Source: an uncultured Eubacteriales bacterium
GTDB taxonomy: Bacteria; Bacillota; Clostridia; Oscillospirales; CAG-272
Length of the DNA: 64,000 nt
Reading direction: 5' to 3'
Assembly (NCBI GenBank): GCA_905187695.1
Contig: CAJJIY010000005.1
Coordinates: 8,911-72,910 of the forward strand
Made by a program: the position numbers and the translations under genes. Below, piece after piece: positions 33,206-41,989 of this stretch. The notes beneath the pieces are model-generated. The model worked only from the letters and a program-made list of their open reading frames with translations, had not been told where the DNA came from and ran no database searches. Every line of letters begins with the position of its first letter. Position 1 is the first letter of the stretch.

Positions 33206-33907
33206 ATGGCGATTGTGGAATTTTCGGATGTTTCACGGGTCTACCAAAGCGGTGATCATGAACAAAAAGCACTGGATCATGTAAATCTGACTCTCCCAAA
33301 GGGAAAATTCATTGTGATTCTCGGCCCCAGCGGAGCAGGGAAAAGTACGCTCCTGAATTTGCTGGGCGGCCTGGACTGTCCCACTTCCGGCCGTATTCTG
33401 GTAGACGGACAGGATATTTCCACGCTGGATTGTGATGCCTTGGCCGCATACCGCGCGCAGAAAGTGGGCTTTGTGTTTCAGTTTTACAATCTCATTCCCA
33501 CGCTGACGGTGCACGAAAATGTCGCGCTGGTGAAAGAGATTGCGCCCAATGCCCTGTCGGCCACCCGGATGCTCGAAGAGGTGGGCCTTTCGGATCATCT
33601 GCGTAATTTCCCGGCCGAACTTTCCGGGGGTGAACAGCAGCGGGTTTCCATCGCGCGGGCACTGGCCAAAAATCCGGAAATCCTGCTTTGCGATGAACCG
33701 ACGGGTGCGCTGGATTCCGAAACCGGCGTTACCGTGCTGAAACTGCTGCTCCGCATGGCGCGGGAATACGGCAAGACTATTGTGATTGTCACACACAACC
33801 AGAATATTGCCCGGATGGCCGACCTGGTGGTCCGCGTCAAAAACGGTCATATTGAAACGGTCGAGGAACAAAGCGCTCCGGCCTCTGCGGATGAGATTGA
33901 CTGGTAA
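33206..33907 (+). CDS. ABC exporter ATPase, LolD/MacB type
   Basis: This is the ATP-binding subunit of an FtsX-permease-type ABC system. The 233-aa product has Walker [10 protein letters not shown] (about residues 38-46), a Q-loop in [14 protein letters not shown], signature L-S-G-G-E-Q-Q-R, Walker [12 protein letters not shown] and switch His in V-T-H-N. The F-Y-N-L-I-P form of the Q-loop is characteristic of MacB/LolD/BceA relatives that export or remove peptides and lipoproteins. The permease follows 12 nt later. The leader carries an apparent attenuator and an operator-like palindrome, suggesting inducible expression. Confidence 0.92.
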   Translation: MAIVEFSDVSRVYQSGDHEQKALDHVNLTLPKGKFIVILGPSGAGKSTLLNLLGGLDCPTSGRILVDGQDISTLDCDALAAYRAQKVGFVFQFYNLIPTLTVHENVALVKEIAPNALSATRMLEEVGLSDHLRNFPAELSGGEQQRVSIARALAKNPEILLCDEPTGALDSETGVTVLKLLLRMAREYGKTIVIVTHNQNIARMADLVVRVKNGHIETVEEQSAPASADEIDW

Positions 33908-33919
33908 GAGGTACTTTGT

Positions 33920-36202
33920 ATGCTGAAGAAAAAATTATTCAGAACCATCGGCGCTTATAAGGCACAGTTCATTTCTATGATTATTATGATCACGCTGGGC
34001 GTCGGCATGTTTGTCGGATTCAACATGGAATGGGTCAGCATCCAGTACAATATGAACGATTTTTTTGAAAAGACCGGATATGCTGATTATTTTCTCGTTT
34101 CCGAGCAAGGATTTTCCGCAAAGGAAGCCGGCGAAATCGGTCAGATCGAGGGTGTGCGGGCCATTTCCCGTTTCCTGTCGGTCAATGCCGATGTGAAGGA
34201 ACAAAGCGGCGATACGGTGGCGCTGTCGGTCAGCGAAAATGCCGAAGTATCCGGGTTTATGCTGATGTCAGGCACCCCTTACGATGCCAACGATCAAAAG
34301 GGCATTTGGCTTTCTGATCGCTACGCAAAAGAAAACGGGATAGAAATCGGCGATACATTGACCTTCCTTTACGGCGGTATGACGCTGGACGGGCAGGTTC
34401 GGGGACTCATTAAATCGGGCGAACAAATGATTTGCGTGCGGGACAGCACGCAACTGATGCCGGATTTTTCCACGCATGGATTTGCCTACATTTCTCCGGC
34501 CTTTTACGCGCGTGCGACCGGTCTTGATTACTATCCGCAACTTCATGTCCTGTGCAATCTTGAAAAAGAAGCGTTTGGCGAAAAAGCGGATGCGGTGTTG
34601 GGACGGACCACTCTGTTGATGGAAAAATCCGAAACCCCCTCGTATTCGGCCGCTGAAGGCGAGGCGGATGAAGGGAAGACCATGGGGGCGATTCTTCCCA
34701 CGCTCTTCCTGCTGATCGGTGTGCTGACCATGACCACCACCATGCACCGCCTGACGGCCAAAGAAAAGGTGCAGATCGGCACATTGAAAGCGCTTGGCTT
34801 TTCGGATCGGCGGATTTTGCGGCATTATACGGCCTATGCTTTCATGGTCGGCATTTTAGGCATTGGCTTTGGCGTCGGCCTTGGATATGCCGTGGCTTAT
34901 CTCATCATGAATCCGAACGGAATGATGGGCACCTATCTTGATCTTCCCCGGTGGCGGCTGTGCTTCCCGTGGTTCTGCTATCTTGTGCTTCTGGGCATTC
35001 TTTCGCTGCTCACGCTGATCGGTTATCTGTCTGTAAGAAAGATGTTGCAGGGCACGGCCGCAGACGCGCTTCGGCCCTATACGCCCAAAAAAATGCGGCC
35101 GCTGCTGATTGAAAAAAGCCGGATCTTTCACAAGCTTTCTTTCGGCGTCCGTTGGAATCTGCGGGATATTGCCCGGCAAAAATCCCGTACAGCCATGAGT
35201 CTGCTGGGGATCATCGGTTGTACCATTCTGGTGGTTGGCTCCATGGGAATGCGGGATACCATGAACGCTTTCCTCAAAATGTATTATGAAGAAGGGCAGA
35301 ACTACGCCGCCCGAATTTATCTTTCGGCCGATGCAAACGAGGCGCAAAGAACCGCCGTTTGGGAAAAATACAAGGGAGACCGCAGTGCCACTGTCAGTGT
35401 AAAGGCCAAAGAAAAAACCGTATCGCTGGATATTTATGACCTTGCCCGGAATCATGTGCGGATTGCGGGAAAGGACGGCAACCCCATCCGCCCGCTTCCG
35501 GATGAAGGCGCCTATCTTTGCCTGCGATTGTCGGAGGAATTCGGATTGTCAGAAGGTGATACCTTTGAGATCAGCTCCTATGGCAGCGACCAAATCTATA
35601 CGCTCCGGGTGGCCGGTGTTTACCGCAGCGTCTCTGAAAGCATTGCCGTAAGCGCTTCTTACGCAGAATCACTGAATCTGCCTTTCGCCTTTGATTCAGT
35701 ATATACCGACACGCCCAAAGAGGAGATTGTTGCGGATGCCGCCATTAAAACCGTACAGTCCAAACAGATGATCATGGATTCTTTTGAAACCTTTACGGAT
35801 CTGATGGACACCATGATTTATCTGCTGGTATTCGGCGCGTTGCTCCTGGGGGTGATCGTTCTGTACAATCTGGGTGTGATGAGCTATACCGAACGCTATC
35901 GGGAGATGGCCACGCTGAAAGTGGTGGGCTTCCCGGACCGGAAGATCGGCAGATTGCTGGTAGAGCAGAATCTGTGGCTTTCGGTGTTGGGCGTTCTGTG
36001 CGGCATCCCGCTGGGCGCGGCGGTGCTGAGCGTATTGCTGAAGGCGCTGGCCGGGGAATATGAAATGAAAATGAAGCTGACATTCGGCACCTGCCTCATT
36101 GCAACCCTGCTTACGGTCGCCATGTCACTGTCTGTCAGTTTCTTCATTTCCTGCAAGAACCGAAAAATCGATATGGTGGAGGCATTGAAAGGAGTGGATT
36201 GA
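33920..36202 (+). CDS. ABC exporter permease with two FtsX domains
   Basis: The 760-aa product has an N-terminal membrane helix (about residues 17-37), a large outside domain (about 40-235), three membrane helices with an FtsX-type domain (about 240-370), a fourth hydrophobic stretch near 425 opening a second outside domain (about 450-620), and a C-terminal FtsX domain (about 630-750) ending V-E-A-L-K-G-V-D. This two-unit design is typical of permeases that work as a single polypeptide with one ATPase pair, in antimicrobial-peptide resistance or peptide/lipoprotein export. Substrate unknown. No sensor kinase pair is adjacent, unlike many BceAB loci. Confidence 0.88.
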   Translation: MLKKKLFRTIGAYKAQFISMIIMITLGVGMFVGFNMEWVSIQYNMNDFFEKTGYADYFLVSEQGFSAKEAGEIGQIEGVRAISRFLSVNADVKEQSGDTVALSVSENAEVSGFMLMSGTPYDANDQKGIWLSDRYAKENGIEIGDTLTFLYGGMTLDGQVRGLIKSGEQMICVRDSTQLMPDFSTHGFAYISPAFYARATGLDYYPQLHVLCNLEKEAFGEKADAVLGRTTLLMEKSETPSYSAAEGEADEGKTMGAILPTLFLLIGVLTMTTTMHRLTAKEKVQIGTLKALGFSDRRILRHYTAYAFMVGILGIGFGVGLGYAVAYLIMNPNGMMGTYLDLPRWRLCFPWFCYLVLLGILSLLTLIGYLSVRKMLQGTAADALRPYTPKKMRPLLIEKSRIFHKLSFGVRWNLRDIARQKSRTAMSLLGIIGCTILVVGSMGMRDTMNAFLKMYYEEGQNYAARIYLSADANEAQRTAVWEKYKGDRSATVSVKAKEKTVSLDIYDLARNHVRIAGKDGNPIRPLPDEGAYLCLRLSEEFGLSEGDTFEISSYGSDQIYTLRVAGVYRSVSESIAVSASYAESLNLPFAFDSVYTDTPKEEIVADAAIKTVQSKQMIMDSFETFTDLMDTMIYLLVFGALLLGVIVLYNLGVMSYTERYREMATLKVVGFPDRKIGRLLVEQNLWLSVLGVLCGIPLGAAVLSVLLKALAGEYEMKMKLTFGTCLIATLLTVAMSLSVSFFISCKNRKIDMVEALKGVD

Positions 36203-36204
36203 AA

Positions 36205-36267
36205 ATGGCTTATCTGTTGCTGTTCCTGCTGTCAGGCGGCGTGTTTGCGCTGATCGCATTTGCGTAG
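36205..36267 (+). CDS. Possible 20-aa hydrophobic peptide
   Basis: ATG 36205 lies 12 nt after AAGGAG and reads MAYLLLFLLSGGVFALIAFA then stop, a single short membrane helix. It sits 2 nt after the permease stop and before the metal-binding pseudogene. It could be a real small membrane peptide or a decayed start. Confidence 0.35.
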   Translation: MAYLLLFLLSGGVFALIAFA

Positions 36268-36313
36268 CCGTACCTGATGAAAAAAGCCATTTTGATAAGG
36301 AGGAAAGAGAATC

Positions 36314-36573
36314 ATGGAAAAACTTACGCTGAAAGTTGACGGGATGCGTTGCGGCATGTGCGAGGCGCATCTCAATGATGCCGTCCGGAATGCGTTCCGG
36401 GTGAAAAAAGTCAGCTCCTCGCATCAACGGGGAAGATGATCGTTATTGCCAAGGAAGCACCTACAGAAGCAGAGATTGCCCGTGTGATTGCGGGCAGCGG
36501 CTATACGCTGCTTTCTTATAAAGCAGAGCCTTTTGAAGAAAAATCATTCTGGCAGCGGATCTTTGGGAAATGA
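36314..36573 (+). pseudogene. Frameshifted heavy-metal-associated (HMA) domain protein
   Basis: ATG 36314 after AAGGAGG begins MEKLTLKVDGMRCGMCEAHL, an HMA metal-binding domain with the C-x-x-C pair, continuing D-A-V-R-N-A-F-R-V-K-K-V-S-S-S-H before a stop at 36437-36439. A second frame picks up the rest of the domain: S-T-G-K-M-I-V-I-A-K-E-A-P, I-A-G-S-G-Y-T-L-L-S-Y and the tail W-Q-R-I-F-G-K with stop at 36571. The two parts join as a normal ~85-aa metallochaperone-like protein if one frame change near 36410-36425 is corrected. It is either a true frameshift mutation or a sequencing error. Intact members bind copper-like metals. Confidence 0.7.
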
Positions 36574-36610
36574 GACGGCATGCTTCGGCATGCGGCCAAG
36601 TCCCGGAAAA

Positions 36611-36647
36611 GAAAGGCGCAGGCAAAATGCCTGCGCCTTTCTTTTTA
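36611..36647. terminator. Intrinsic terminator, likely bidirectional
   Basis: 13-bp stem 36612-36624/36628-36640, loop AAA, then CTTTTT; it overlaps the 3' end of brnQ on the other strand. Confidence 0.88.
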
Positions 36648-38021
36648 TACGGTTTCGGTTTTGTTTCTGGTGGCAAACATCACAACCAGACCGATGACAA
36701 ATCCAACGGCGGCGGGAAGGAGCCAGCCAAGGCCCAGTTCAAAGAGCGGTACATATTGCTTCATAAAGTCCAGTACCGGGTGAAGTTTCAGCGCTGACAG
36801 CGCGGTGGCGGGGAGTGCCGCCAGAAAATCAAAAACGGCGGCGATCAGGGTGAAGGCTGTTGTGCACACATACACGCAGCGCCGGTTTTTAAAAGCCGCG
36901 CCGCAGAGCCCCAGCAGAATCAGCGTGATGGCCAGCGGATATAAGAACATCAGCACAGGGATGGAATAATTGATAATGGAATTCAGGCCGAGATTGGCAA
37001 CAAGGAAGGATACGATGGAGAAAAGAACCGCCCACGCCCGGTAGGGCAGAGCCCTCGGAAACAGTTTTTCAAAGGTTTCGGCGGCGCTGGTGACCAGCCC
37101 CACGGCTGTTTTCAGGCAGGCAAAGGTCACGATCACGGCTAAAATCCAGTTGCCGGCATTTCCGAAATAGTGGCGGCTGACCTTGACAAAGACTTCGCCG
37201 CCATTGGCACTGCTTGGGAAAATGGCGGCGCTTTGTGCGCCGATTAGGGCGACCGCCAGATAAATGAGCGCCATGAAAAGGCAGCTGAAAGCGCCTGCCT
37301 TAACGGTGTTTCTGGCAATGGCGCCGGGCTTGGTCACTCCCTCCCCGCGGATGACATTGATCACCACAATGCCGAAGGCCAGACTGGCCAGCGCGTCCAT
37401 GGTGTTGTAACCGTCTAGAAAACCGGTTGTAAACGCCCGCACGGCATAATTTCCCTGGGCGGGGACGGCAGAAATCCTGCCCATCGGATGAAGGAAGGCG
37501 GCAACCACCAGCACGCCAAGGAAGATCAGAAAAAGCGGAGTCAGAATTTTGCCGACAAAAGTCAAAATCTTTCCCGGAAAGAGCGAAAACGCCAACACGG
37601 CCAGAAAGAAAACGGCCGAAAAAATGGCCAGAAGGGCGCTCAGATTGGCATCGCCTCCTGTCAGCGGTTCAATGGCCACGGTAAACGGCACTGTAGCACA
37701 CCGGGGAATGGCGAAAAAGGGGCCGATGGTCAGATACAGCGCACAGGTGAAAAACACACTGTAGCCTTTGCCGACCTTGCCGGAAAGATCGATGAGTCCG
37801 TCGCTTTTGCTCACACCGATGGCGGCCACTCCAAGCAGCGGCAGCCCAACGCCGGTAATCAGAAAGCCCAGCAATGCCACAAGCGTTTTGCTTCCCGCCA
37901 GACTTCCCATCTGAATCGGGAAGATGAGATTTCCCGCGCCGAAAAACAGACCGAAAAGCAGACTGGATATCAGAATGGTTTGTTTGAAATTCAAGTTTTG
38001 GCGGGCTTTAGTATTTGTCAT
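36645..38021 (-). CDS. brnQ: Branched-chain amino acid carrier, LIVCS family
   Basis: BrnQ imports leucine, isoleucine and valine with Na+ or H+. The 458-aa product has about 12 membrane helices and the family opening F-G-L-F-F-G-A-G-N-L-I-F-P-I-Q-M-G near residue 25, then GPFFAIPRCATVPFTVAIEP near residue 95. ATG 38021 (MTNTKARQN) is chosen because GGGAG lies 8 nt upstream; a TTG at 38036 is too close to it. It is monocistronic with its own promoter. A 5' leader of about 65 nt has no obvious T-box. Confidence 0.93.
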   Translation of the reverse strand: MTNTKARQNLNFKQTILISSLLFGLFFGAGNLIFPIQMGSLAGSKTLVALLGFLITGVGLPLLGVAAIGVSKSDGLIDLSGKVGKGYSVFFTCALYLTIGPFFAIPRCATVPFTVAIEPLTGGDANLSALLAIFSAVFFLAVLAFSLFPGKILTFVGKILTPLFLIFLGVLVVAAFLHPMGRISAVPAQGNYAVRAFTTGFLDGYNTMDALASLAFGIVVINVIRGEGVTKPGAIARNTVKAGAFSCLFMALIYLAVALIGAQSAAIFPSSANGGEVFVKVSRHYFGNAGNWILAVIVTFACLKTAVGLVTSAAETFEKLFPRALPYRAWAVLFSIVSFLVANLGLNSIINYSIPVLMFLYPLAITLILLGLCGAAFKNRRCVYVCTTAFTLIAAVFDFLAALPATALSALKLHPVLDFMKQYVPLFELGLGWLLPAAVGFVIGLVVMFATRNKTETV

Positions 38022-38092
38022 GATATGCTCTCCCAAAATGGATGTACTTTTTTAAAGGTGCGGATTTGAACACAAATAAAATATTAAATAAC

Positions 38093-38121
38093 AGTATAAC
38101 ACAATCTTGGTTTTTTTGCAA
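38093..38121 (-). promoter_or_regulatory. Promoter of brnQ
   Basis: On the minus strand: TTGCAA (38121-38116), 17 bp, TATACT (38098-38093). Confidence 0.75.
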
Positions 38122-38321
38122 GACTCTTTTGCCGAAAACCGAGCGTAAAAATGCTTTTTGCATCACCGGACTTCCGGGGGCGGGAAGCGTTTTGTTTTTC
38201 GGCGACAGAAAGCGACGGCTTTTTGCGGCGCGCGGTGTTATAATGGCCGGGCAGTTGAGCGGACGACATGCCCTTTGCGTGCGGTCCTCTCAAGGAAGCG
38301 AACCGAAAAGGAAGTGAAACG
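38122..38321 (+). other. Upstream region of the spoIIA operon
   Basis: No gene is present. TATAAT occurs at 38239-38244 without a matching -35. Two GCGAC motifs 10 bp apart (38202-38206 and 38212-38216) are faintly like Spo0A boxes on the opposite strand. I cannot fix the promoter; in Bacillus this operon uses sigma-H with Spo0A. Confidence 0.35.
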
Positions 38322-38663
38322 ATGATTAAAACACCCTATCATTATGAAGTGAAGGGCCGGGAAGGGCTTTTGATGATTCGTCTTTCCGGTGAAGTGGATC
38401 ATCACAGTGCGCGCCCGCTCCGGGAAGAACTGGACAGGCTGATCCTGCAAAAACAGCCCCGCCGGTTGGTACTTGACTTGTCGGCCATTGAATTTATGGA
38501 CAGTTCCGGTCTGGGGCTTCTCATGGGGCGCTTGCGGCTCATGCAGGAGCTTCGCGGCGTAATGGTTCTGGAAAATCCGAATCCGCGTATCCGGAAAATT
38601 TTGCGGCTGGCCGGAATGGAGCGTTTTTTTGAGATTGACGGGGTGAAAGGAGAAAGAAGATGA
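38322..38663 (+). CDS. spoIIAA: Anti-sigma-F factor antagonist
   Basis: SpoIIAA in its unphosphorylated form pulls SpoIIAB off sigma-F in the forespore. The 113-aa STAS-domain product has the phosphorylation site D-S-S-G in F-M-D-S-S-G-L-G-L-L-M-G-R near residue 60. ATG 38322 follows AAAAGGAAG; product length is typical. spoIIAB starts inside its stop codon (ATGA at 38660), giving the normal spoIIAA-AB-sigF order. Confidence 0.94.
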   Translation: MIKTPYHYEVKGREGLLMIRLSGEVDHHSARPLREELDRLILQKQPRRLVLDLSAIEFMDSSGLGLLMGRLRLMQELRGVMVLENPNPRIRKILRLAGMERFFEIDGVKGERR

Positions 38664-39196
38664 GAGGAAGAATGAAGGGCGAGGTCAATCGCCTTCAGTT
38701 GCGCTTGCCGGCACTGTCGGTCAACGAGGGCATGTGTCGGGCGGCCGTGGGCGCTTTCTGCGCCCAGTTGGGCCCCACAGCTTCACAACTGGCGGATATT
38801 CAGTGCGCAGTCTCGGAGGCCGTGACCAATTCGGTGGTTCACGCCTACCGGAGTTTTCCGGGAGACTGTTACATAACCGCCATCCTTTTCTCGGACCGTC
38901 GGGTGCGGATCAGCGTTCGCGATACCGGTTGCGGCATTCCGGATATCAAAAAAGCCCGGGAGCCGCTTTTTACCACCGACGCGGCCGGAGAACGCTCCGG
39001 GATGGGTTTTACCGTGATGGAGGCCTTTATGGACAGCGTGCGCGTTTATTCCCGGCCCGGGAAGGGCACGCTGGTCGTACTGGATAAAAAAGTGGGACAA
39101 GGGGAGAACCCCGGGAAAAAGGAGGAGCAGAGTGGAGGAGACAAGCCGGCAGGCGCGTCATTATGCGCTGATTCGGGCGGCACAGAGCACGACTGA
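38660..39196 (+). CDS. spoIIAB: Anti-sigma-F factor / serine kinase, extended C-terminus
   Basis: SpoIIAB binds and inhibits sigma-F and phosphorylates SpoIIAA. GHKL-kinase motifs are visible: N-box E-A-V-T-N-S-V-V-H-A-Y near residue 55, G1 D-T-G-C-G-I-P-D near residue 92, G2 E-R-S-G-M-G-F near residue 113. The core ends near residue 145, as usual, but the frame runs on for about 33 more residues (G-Q-G-E-N-P-G-K-K-E-E, ending G-G-T-E-H-D), giving 178 aa. That tail is encoded over the ribosome site and start of sigF, a 65-nt overlap. ATG 38660 couples to spoIIAA; ATG 38672 is an alternative. Confidence 0.93.
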   Translation: MRGRMKGEVNRLQLRLPALSVNEGMCRAAVGAFCAQLGPTASQLADIQCAVSEAVTNSVVHAYRSFPGDCYITAILFSDRRVRISVRDTGCGIPDIKKAREPLFTTDAAGERSGMGFTVMEAFMDSVRVYSRPGKGTLVVLDKKVGQGENPGKKEEQSGGDKPAGASLCADSGGTEHD

Positions 39197-39878
39197 AGAA
39201 GCCGCCGGAGCCACGGACACGCTGGTAAAGGAAAATATGGGGCTTGTCTACAATGCCGTTGCCCGTTTCCGGGACCGGGGGATCGAGTATGAGGATCTGG
39301 TCCAGATCGGGATTCTCGGGATGTTACGGGCCATCCGCACTTTCGATCTGTCCCGGGGAACGGCCTTTTCAACTTTTGCCGTGCCGCTCATTGTGGGCGA
39401 GATCCGCAGAAATCTTCGGGATGACGGGATCCTTCATGTCAGCCGGACTTATAAACAGCTGGGCGCGCGGCTGGCGCGTGCCCGGCATGAGATTAGCGAA
39501 CGGGAGGGCAGAGAAGCGACCCTTGCGGAAATGGCCGACGCGTGCGGCGTCGGGCTCGAAGAAGCGGCGGTGGCACTTTCGGCTTTACTGCCGGTCGAGT
39601 CGCTGTCCGGCGAACTGTATGAGGAGCAGGGAGAAACGCTTTCGGACCGTCTGACCGATGACGAGAGCGCAAACGAGCCCGAAATATTGAACGACCGATT
39701 GGCGCTCTCGGCTGCCATCGGAAAAATGCCGCCGCTCTGGCGCCGGATTTTGCTGTTGCGCTATTTCAAAGACCGCACACAACAGGAAACTGCCAATCTG
39801 CTGGGGCTTTCACAGGTAAAGATCTCACGGGAAGAGAAAAAAATTCTCTCTTTCCTGCGCGGGGAAATGACGGTGTGA
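39132..39878 (+). CDS. sigF: Sporulation sigma factor F
   Basis: Sigma-F is the first forespore-specific sigma factor. The 248-aa product begins at GTG 39132 behind AAAGGAGG (39118-39125). Region 2 reads V-K-E-N-M-G-L-V-Y-N-A-V-A-R-F and Y-E-D-L-V-Q-I-G-I-L-G-M-L-R-A, then F-S-T-F-A-V-P-L-I-V-G-E-I-R-R. Region 3 includes Y-K-Q-L-G-A-R-L and region 4 ends Q-Q-E-T-A-N-L-L-G-L-S-Q-V-K-I-S-R-E-E-K. Position after spoIIAB distinguishes it from the close relative sigG. Its likely targets here include spoIIR. Confidence 0.94.
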   Translation: MEETSRQARHYALIRAAQSTTEEAAGATDTLVKENMGLVYNAVARFRDRGIEYEDLVQIGILGMLRAIRTFDLSRGTAFSTFAVPLIVGEIRRNLRDDGILHVSRTYKQLGARLARARHEISEREGREATLAEMADACGVGLEEAAVALSALLPVESLSGELYEEQGETLSDRLTDDESANEPEILNDRLALSAAIGKMPPLWRRILLLRYFKDRTQQETANLLGLSQVKISREEKKILSFLRGEMTV

Positions 39879-39904
39879 AGATTATGCGACGGTCAGTCTG
39901 TACA

Positions 39905-39935
39905 AAAAGGCCACCGCATTGCGGTGGCTTTGCCA
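39905..39935. terminator. Bidirectional terminator between sigF and the cyclophilin gene
   Basis: 8-bp GC stem 39910-39917/39921-39928 with flanking A and T tracts on both sides. Confidence 0.82.
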
Positions 39936-39950
39936 ATTGCTTTGAGTTGT

Positions 39951-40685
39951 TCAGCGCGCGGCGTCGTTCGAACCGGAGTTCCCGGAACTGCCGCCTTCGG
40001 GAATGGTGACAAAATAGACGCTTTCAATAATGATTTCGGTTTTGGGCAGGGAATTTTCTTTGTTGACGCCCTTTTGCGTGGTGACGGGTACGCGGCCGAT
40101 GGCTTCTACTGTTTCCATTCCGTAGATCACGCGGGCAAAGGCGGCATATTTGCCGTCCCGCGTCTTGGAATCGGTCAGCATAATGAAAAACTCGGTGTCC
40201 GCTCCGTTTTTATCATCGTCACCGTGATAAAGAGACATGGTGCCTTTGGTATGCGTCAGAAGATTCCCTTCGTAGCCGTTGGCCGAAAATTCGCCTTCCA
40301 CCCCCGTTTTATCGGCGCTTTCCTTTTTGGCGTCCGCCCCCCCGTAAATGCAGTAATTTTCCTGCACGCGGTGGAAAGTGGAGCCGTCATAGGCGTGCGC
40401 CGCTACCAGCTCTTTGAAATGCGCCACGGTCTTGGGCGCATATGTAGAATACAGCGCAATCACAAAGGTGGCCCCGCCTGACAGCGTGAACTGTACATAG
40501 TCAGTCGGCGCGTCGCTGGCCGGGAAAGTGTTTTCGTAATAGGATGTCAGTACAGAAGAACTGTTGTAGTTGCCGCTCACATCCGCGCTGCCGGAATCGT
40601 CAGGGCGGCAAAATGGCGTGTTATCACAGGAAAAAAGGGTAAAAACCAGAATCGCCAAAAGGCAAATCGAAAAAAAGCGTTTCAC
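39951..40685 (-). CDS. Cyclophilin-type peptidyl-prolyl isomerase lipoprotein
   Basis: The product folds substrates outside the membrane by isomerising proline bonds. GTG 40685 is used, 7 nt after GGAGG; product 244 aa. The signal peptide MKRFFSICLLAILVFTLFSC ends in a lipobox whose Cys20 would carry lipid. After a Ser-rich linker, the cyclophilin domain (about 62-225) shows T-V-A-H-F-K-E-L-V, S-T-F-H-R-V, G-G-A-D-A and F-F-I-M-L. The catalytic Arg in F-H-R is kept, but the usual Q in the i-Q-G-G-D segment is replaced by Tyr. The tail is Gly/Ser-rich. The gene is monocistronic with a perfect promoter. Confidence 0.88.
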   Translation of the reverse strand: MKRFFSICLLAILVFTLFSCDNTPFCRPDDSGSADVSGNYNSSSVLTSYYENTFPASDAPTDYVQFTLSGGATFVIALYSTYAPKTVAHFKELVAAHAYDGSTFHRVQENYCIYGGADAKKESADKTGVEGEFSANGYEGNLLTHTKGTMSLYHGDDDKNGADTEFFIMLTDSKTRDGKYAAFARVIYGMETVEAIGRVPVTTQKGVNKENSLPKTEIIIESVYFVTIPEGGSSGNSGSNDAAR

Positions 40686-40777
40686 TCGGAACCTCCGTTT
40701 GAATTTATATACACGGAAGAATCAATTCAAGACATGATTTCATCATTATTTTAGAGTGCAGGACACTCTTAAAACAC

Positions 40778-40806
40778 ATTATACCGCAAAAAAGAAAATT
40801 TGTCAA
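40778..40806 (-). promoter_or_regulatory. Perfect sigma-A promoter of the cyclophilin gene
   Basis: Minus strand: TTGACA (40806-40801), 17 bp, TATAAT (40783-40778). A 6-bp hairpin follows in the leader (40753-40769). Confidence 0.9.
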
Positions 40807-40862
40807 CCCCCGTATGTTCTGCCCGGCTTCCCGCATACTAAAAATAAAGAGGGGGGATGAGC

Positions 40863-41963
40863 ATGAAGACCGAAAAATGGGTGAAATACGCGGCCGTCAC
40901 GATCTGCGCGGCCGGTGTTTTTCTGGTTCTTTTTTTGTTTGGAAAATATCTCCTTCCCGCGCTTCTTCCGTTTGCGTTTGCTTTTCTGACGGCGGTGTTG
41001 CTTCGCCCGGCGGTTCTTTTTTTGGAGAAAAAGGCGCACTGGCCGTTTTCTTATTGCTCGGTCTTTGTCACCACGGTCTTTTTGCTCCTGTTTGCCGGGC
41101 TTTGCTTTTTTCTTTGTTCCCGGCTTTTTGAGGAAGCGCAGAATCTTTTTTCGTTTCTGCTTTCCGATCTTTCAAACGAAAACGGCATGATCTCTTCTTT
41201 TTTGGCTTTCTGGAAAGATCTCGGTCGTCGGCTCAATTTTCATCTTTCGGAGCGCTTTCCTGCCATTCGGGATTTGATCGGGGACCCGTCCGCTTTTATT
41301 TCGGAGACATTGCGCGGATTGCTTTCGGGGATCACGGCCGCGCTTCCGCCGTTTTTGCTGTCATTGCTCCGTTCGTTGCCGTCTTTCCTTTTCTCTTTTC
41401 TCATTTATCTGATTGCCACTTATTATTTTTCCCTTGATTTTTCTTTGGTCAGAGAAACGCTTTTACAGTGTCTGCCGAGCGCCCTTCGTCAAAAATGGCC
41501 CGGCATGAGAGAGCGTGTTTTCGGGGTCTGCCGACGGTATCTGCGCGCTTATTTCTTTATTTTTCTTCTGACCTTTGGCGAGTTGTTGCTCGGATTTTTG
41601 TCGCTGCGGTTAAACTATGCTTTTTTGCTGGCGTTGGTGACGGCGCTTCTGGATATCCTGCCGGTGCTGGGGGTGGGGCTGGTGTTGTTGCCTTTCGGCA
41701 TTTTCGAGCTTTGCACCGGGCAGGTTCTTCGCGGGGTCGGATTACTTTTGCTTTATGCGGTCATCACGGTGGTCCGGCAGGTGGTCGAGCCGCGTTGGGT
41801 TGGCAAAAGTCTGGGCGTGCACCCGCTTTTGCTGCTGTTCGGTATTTATGCGGGTCTGCGGATTTTCGGCGTGGCAGGTCTGCTGGTGGGGCCGCTCGCG
41901 GCGCTGTTGATGCGGGCGCTGTTCCTTCTCCGGCGAAAAAAAGAAAACCGCGCACAGGATTGA
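40863..41963 (+). CDS. AI-2E/YtvI-family membrane protein
   Basis: The 366-aa product has about eight membrane helices in the typical arrangement of this family: two or three N-terminal helices, a soluble loop (about 90-150), then helices through the C-terminal V-E-P-R-W-V-G-K-S-L-G-V-H-P-L segment and a final G-P-L-A-A-L-L helix. The V-x-P-x-x-x-G-x-x-x-x-x-H-P motif marks the family. Members include YtvI, tied to sporulation in Bacillus, and transporters of unknown or signalling substrates; the nearby sporulation genes make the YtvI reading attractive but unproven. ATG 40863 is better spaced from GAGGGGGG than ATG 40857. Confidence 0.85.
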   Translation: MKTEKWVKYAAVTICAAGVFLVLFLFGKYLLPALLPFAFAFLTAVLLRPAVLFLEKKAHWPFSYCSVFVTTVFLLLFAGLCFFLCSRLFEEAQNLFSFLLSDLSNENGMISSFLAFWKDLGRRLNFHLSERFPAIRDLIGDPSAFISETLRGLLSGITAALPPFLLSLLRSLPSFLFSFLIYLIATYYFSLDFSLVRETLLQCLPSALRQKWPGMRERVFGVCRRYLRAYFFIFLLTFGELLLGFLSLRLNYAFLLALVTALLDILPVLGVGLVLLPFGIFELCTGQVLRGVGLLLLYAVITVVRQVVEPRWVGKSLGVHPLLLLFGIYAGLRIFGVAGLLVGPLAALLMRALFLLRRKKENRAQD

Positions 41964-41984
41964 CCTGCGTGCGGTTTTCTTTTT
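41943..41984. terminator. Bidirectional terminator
   Basis: Imperfect 15-bp hairpin 41944-41958/41964-41978 covering the upstream stop codon, followed by CTTTTTT; it also ends the gene coming from the right. Confidence 0.82.
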
Positions 41985-41989
41985 TGAGA

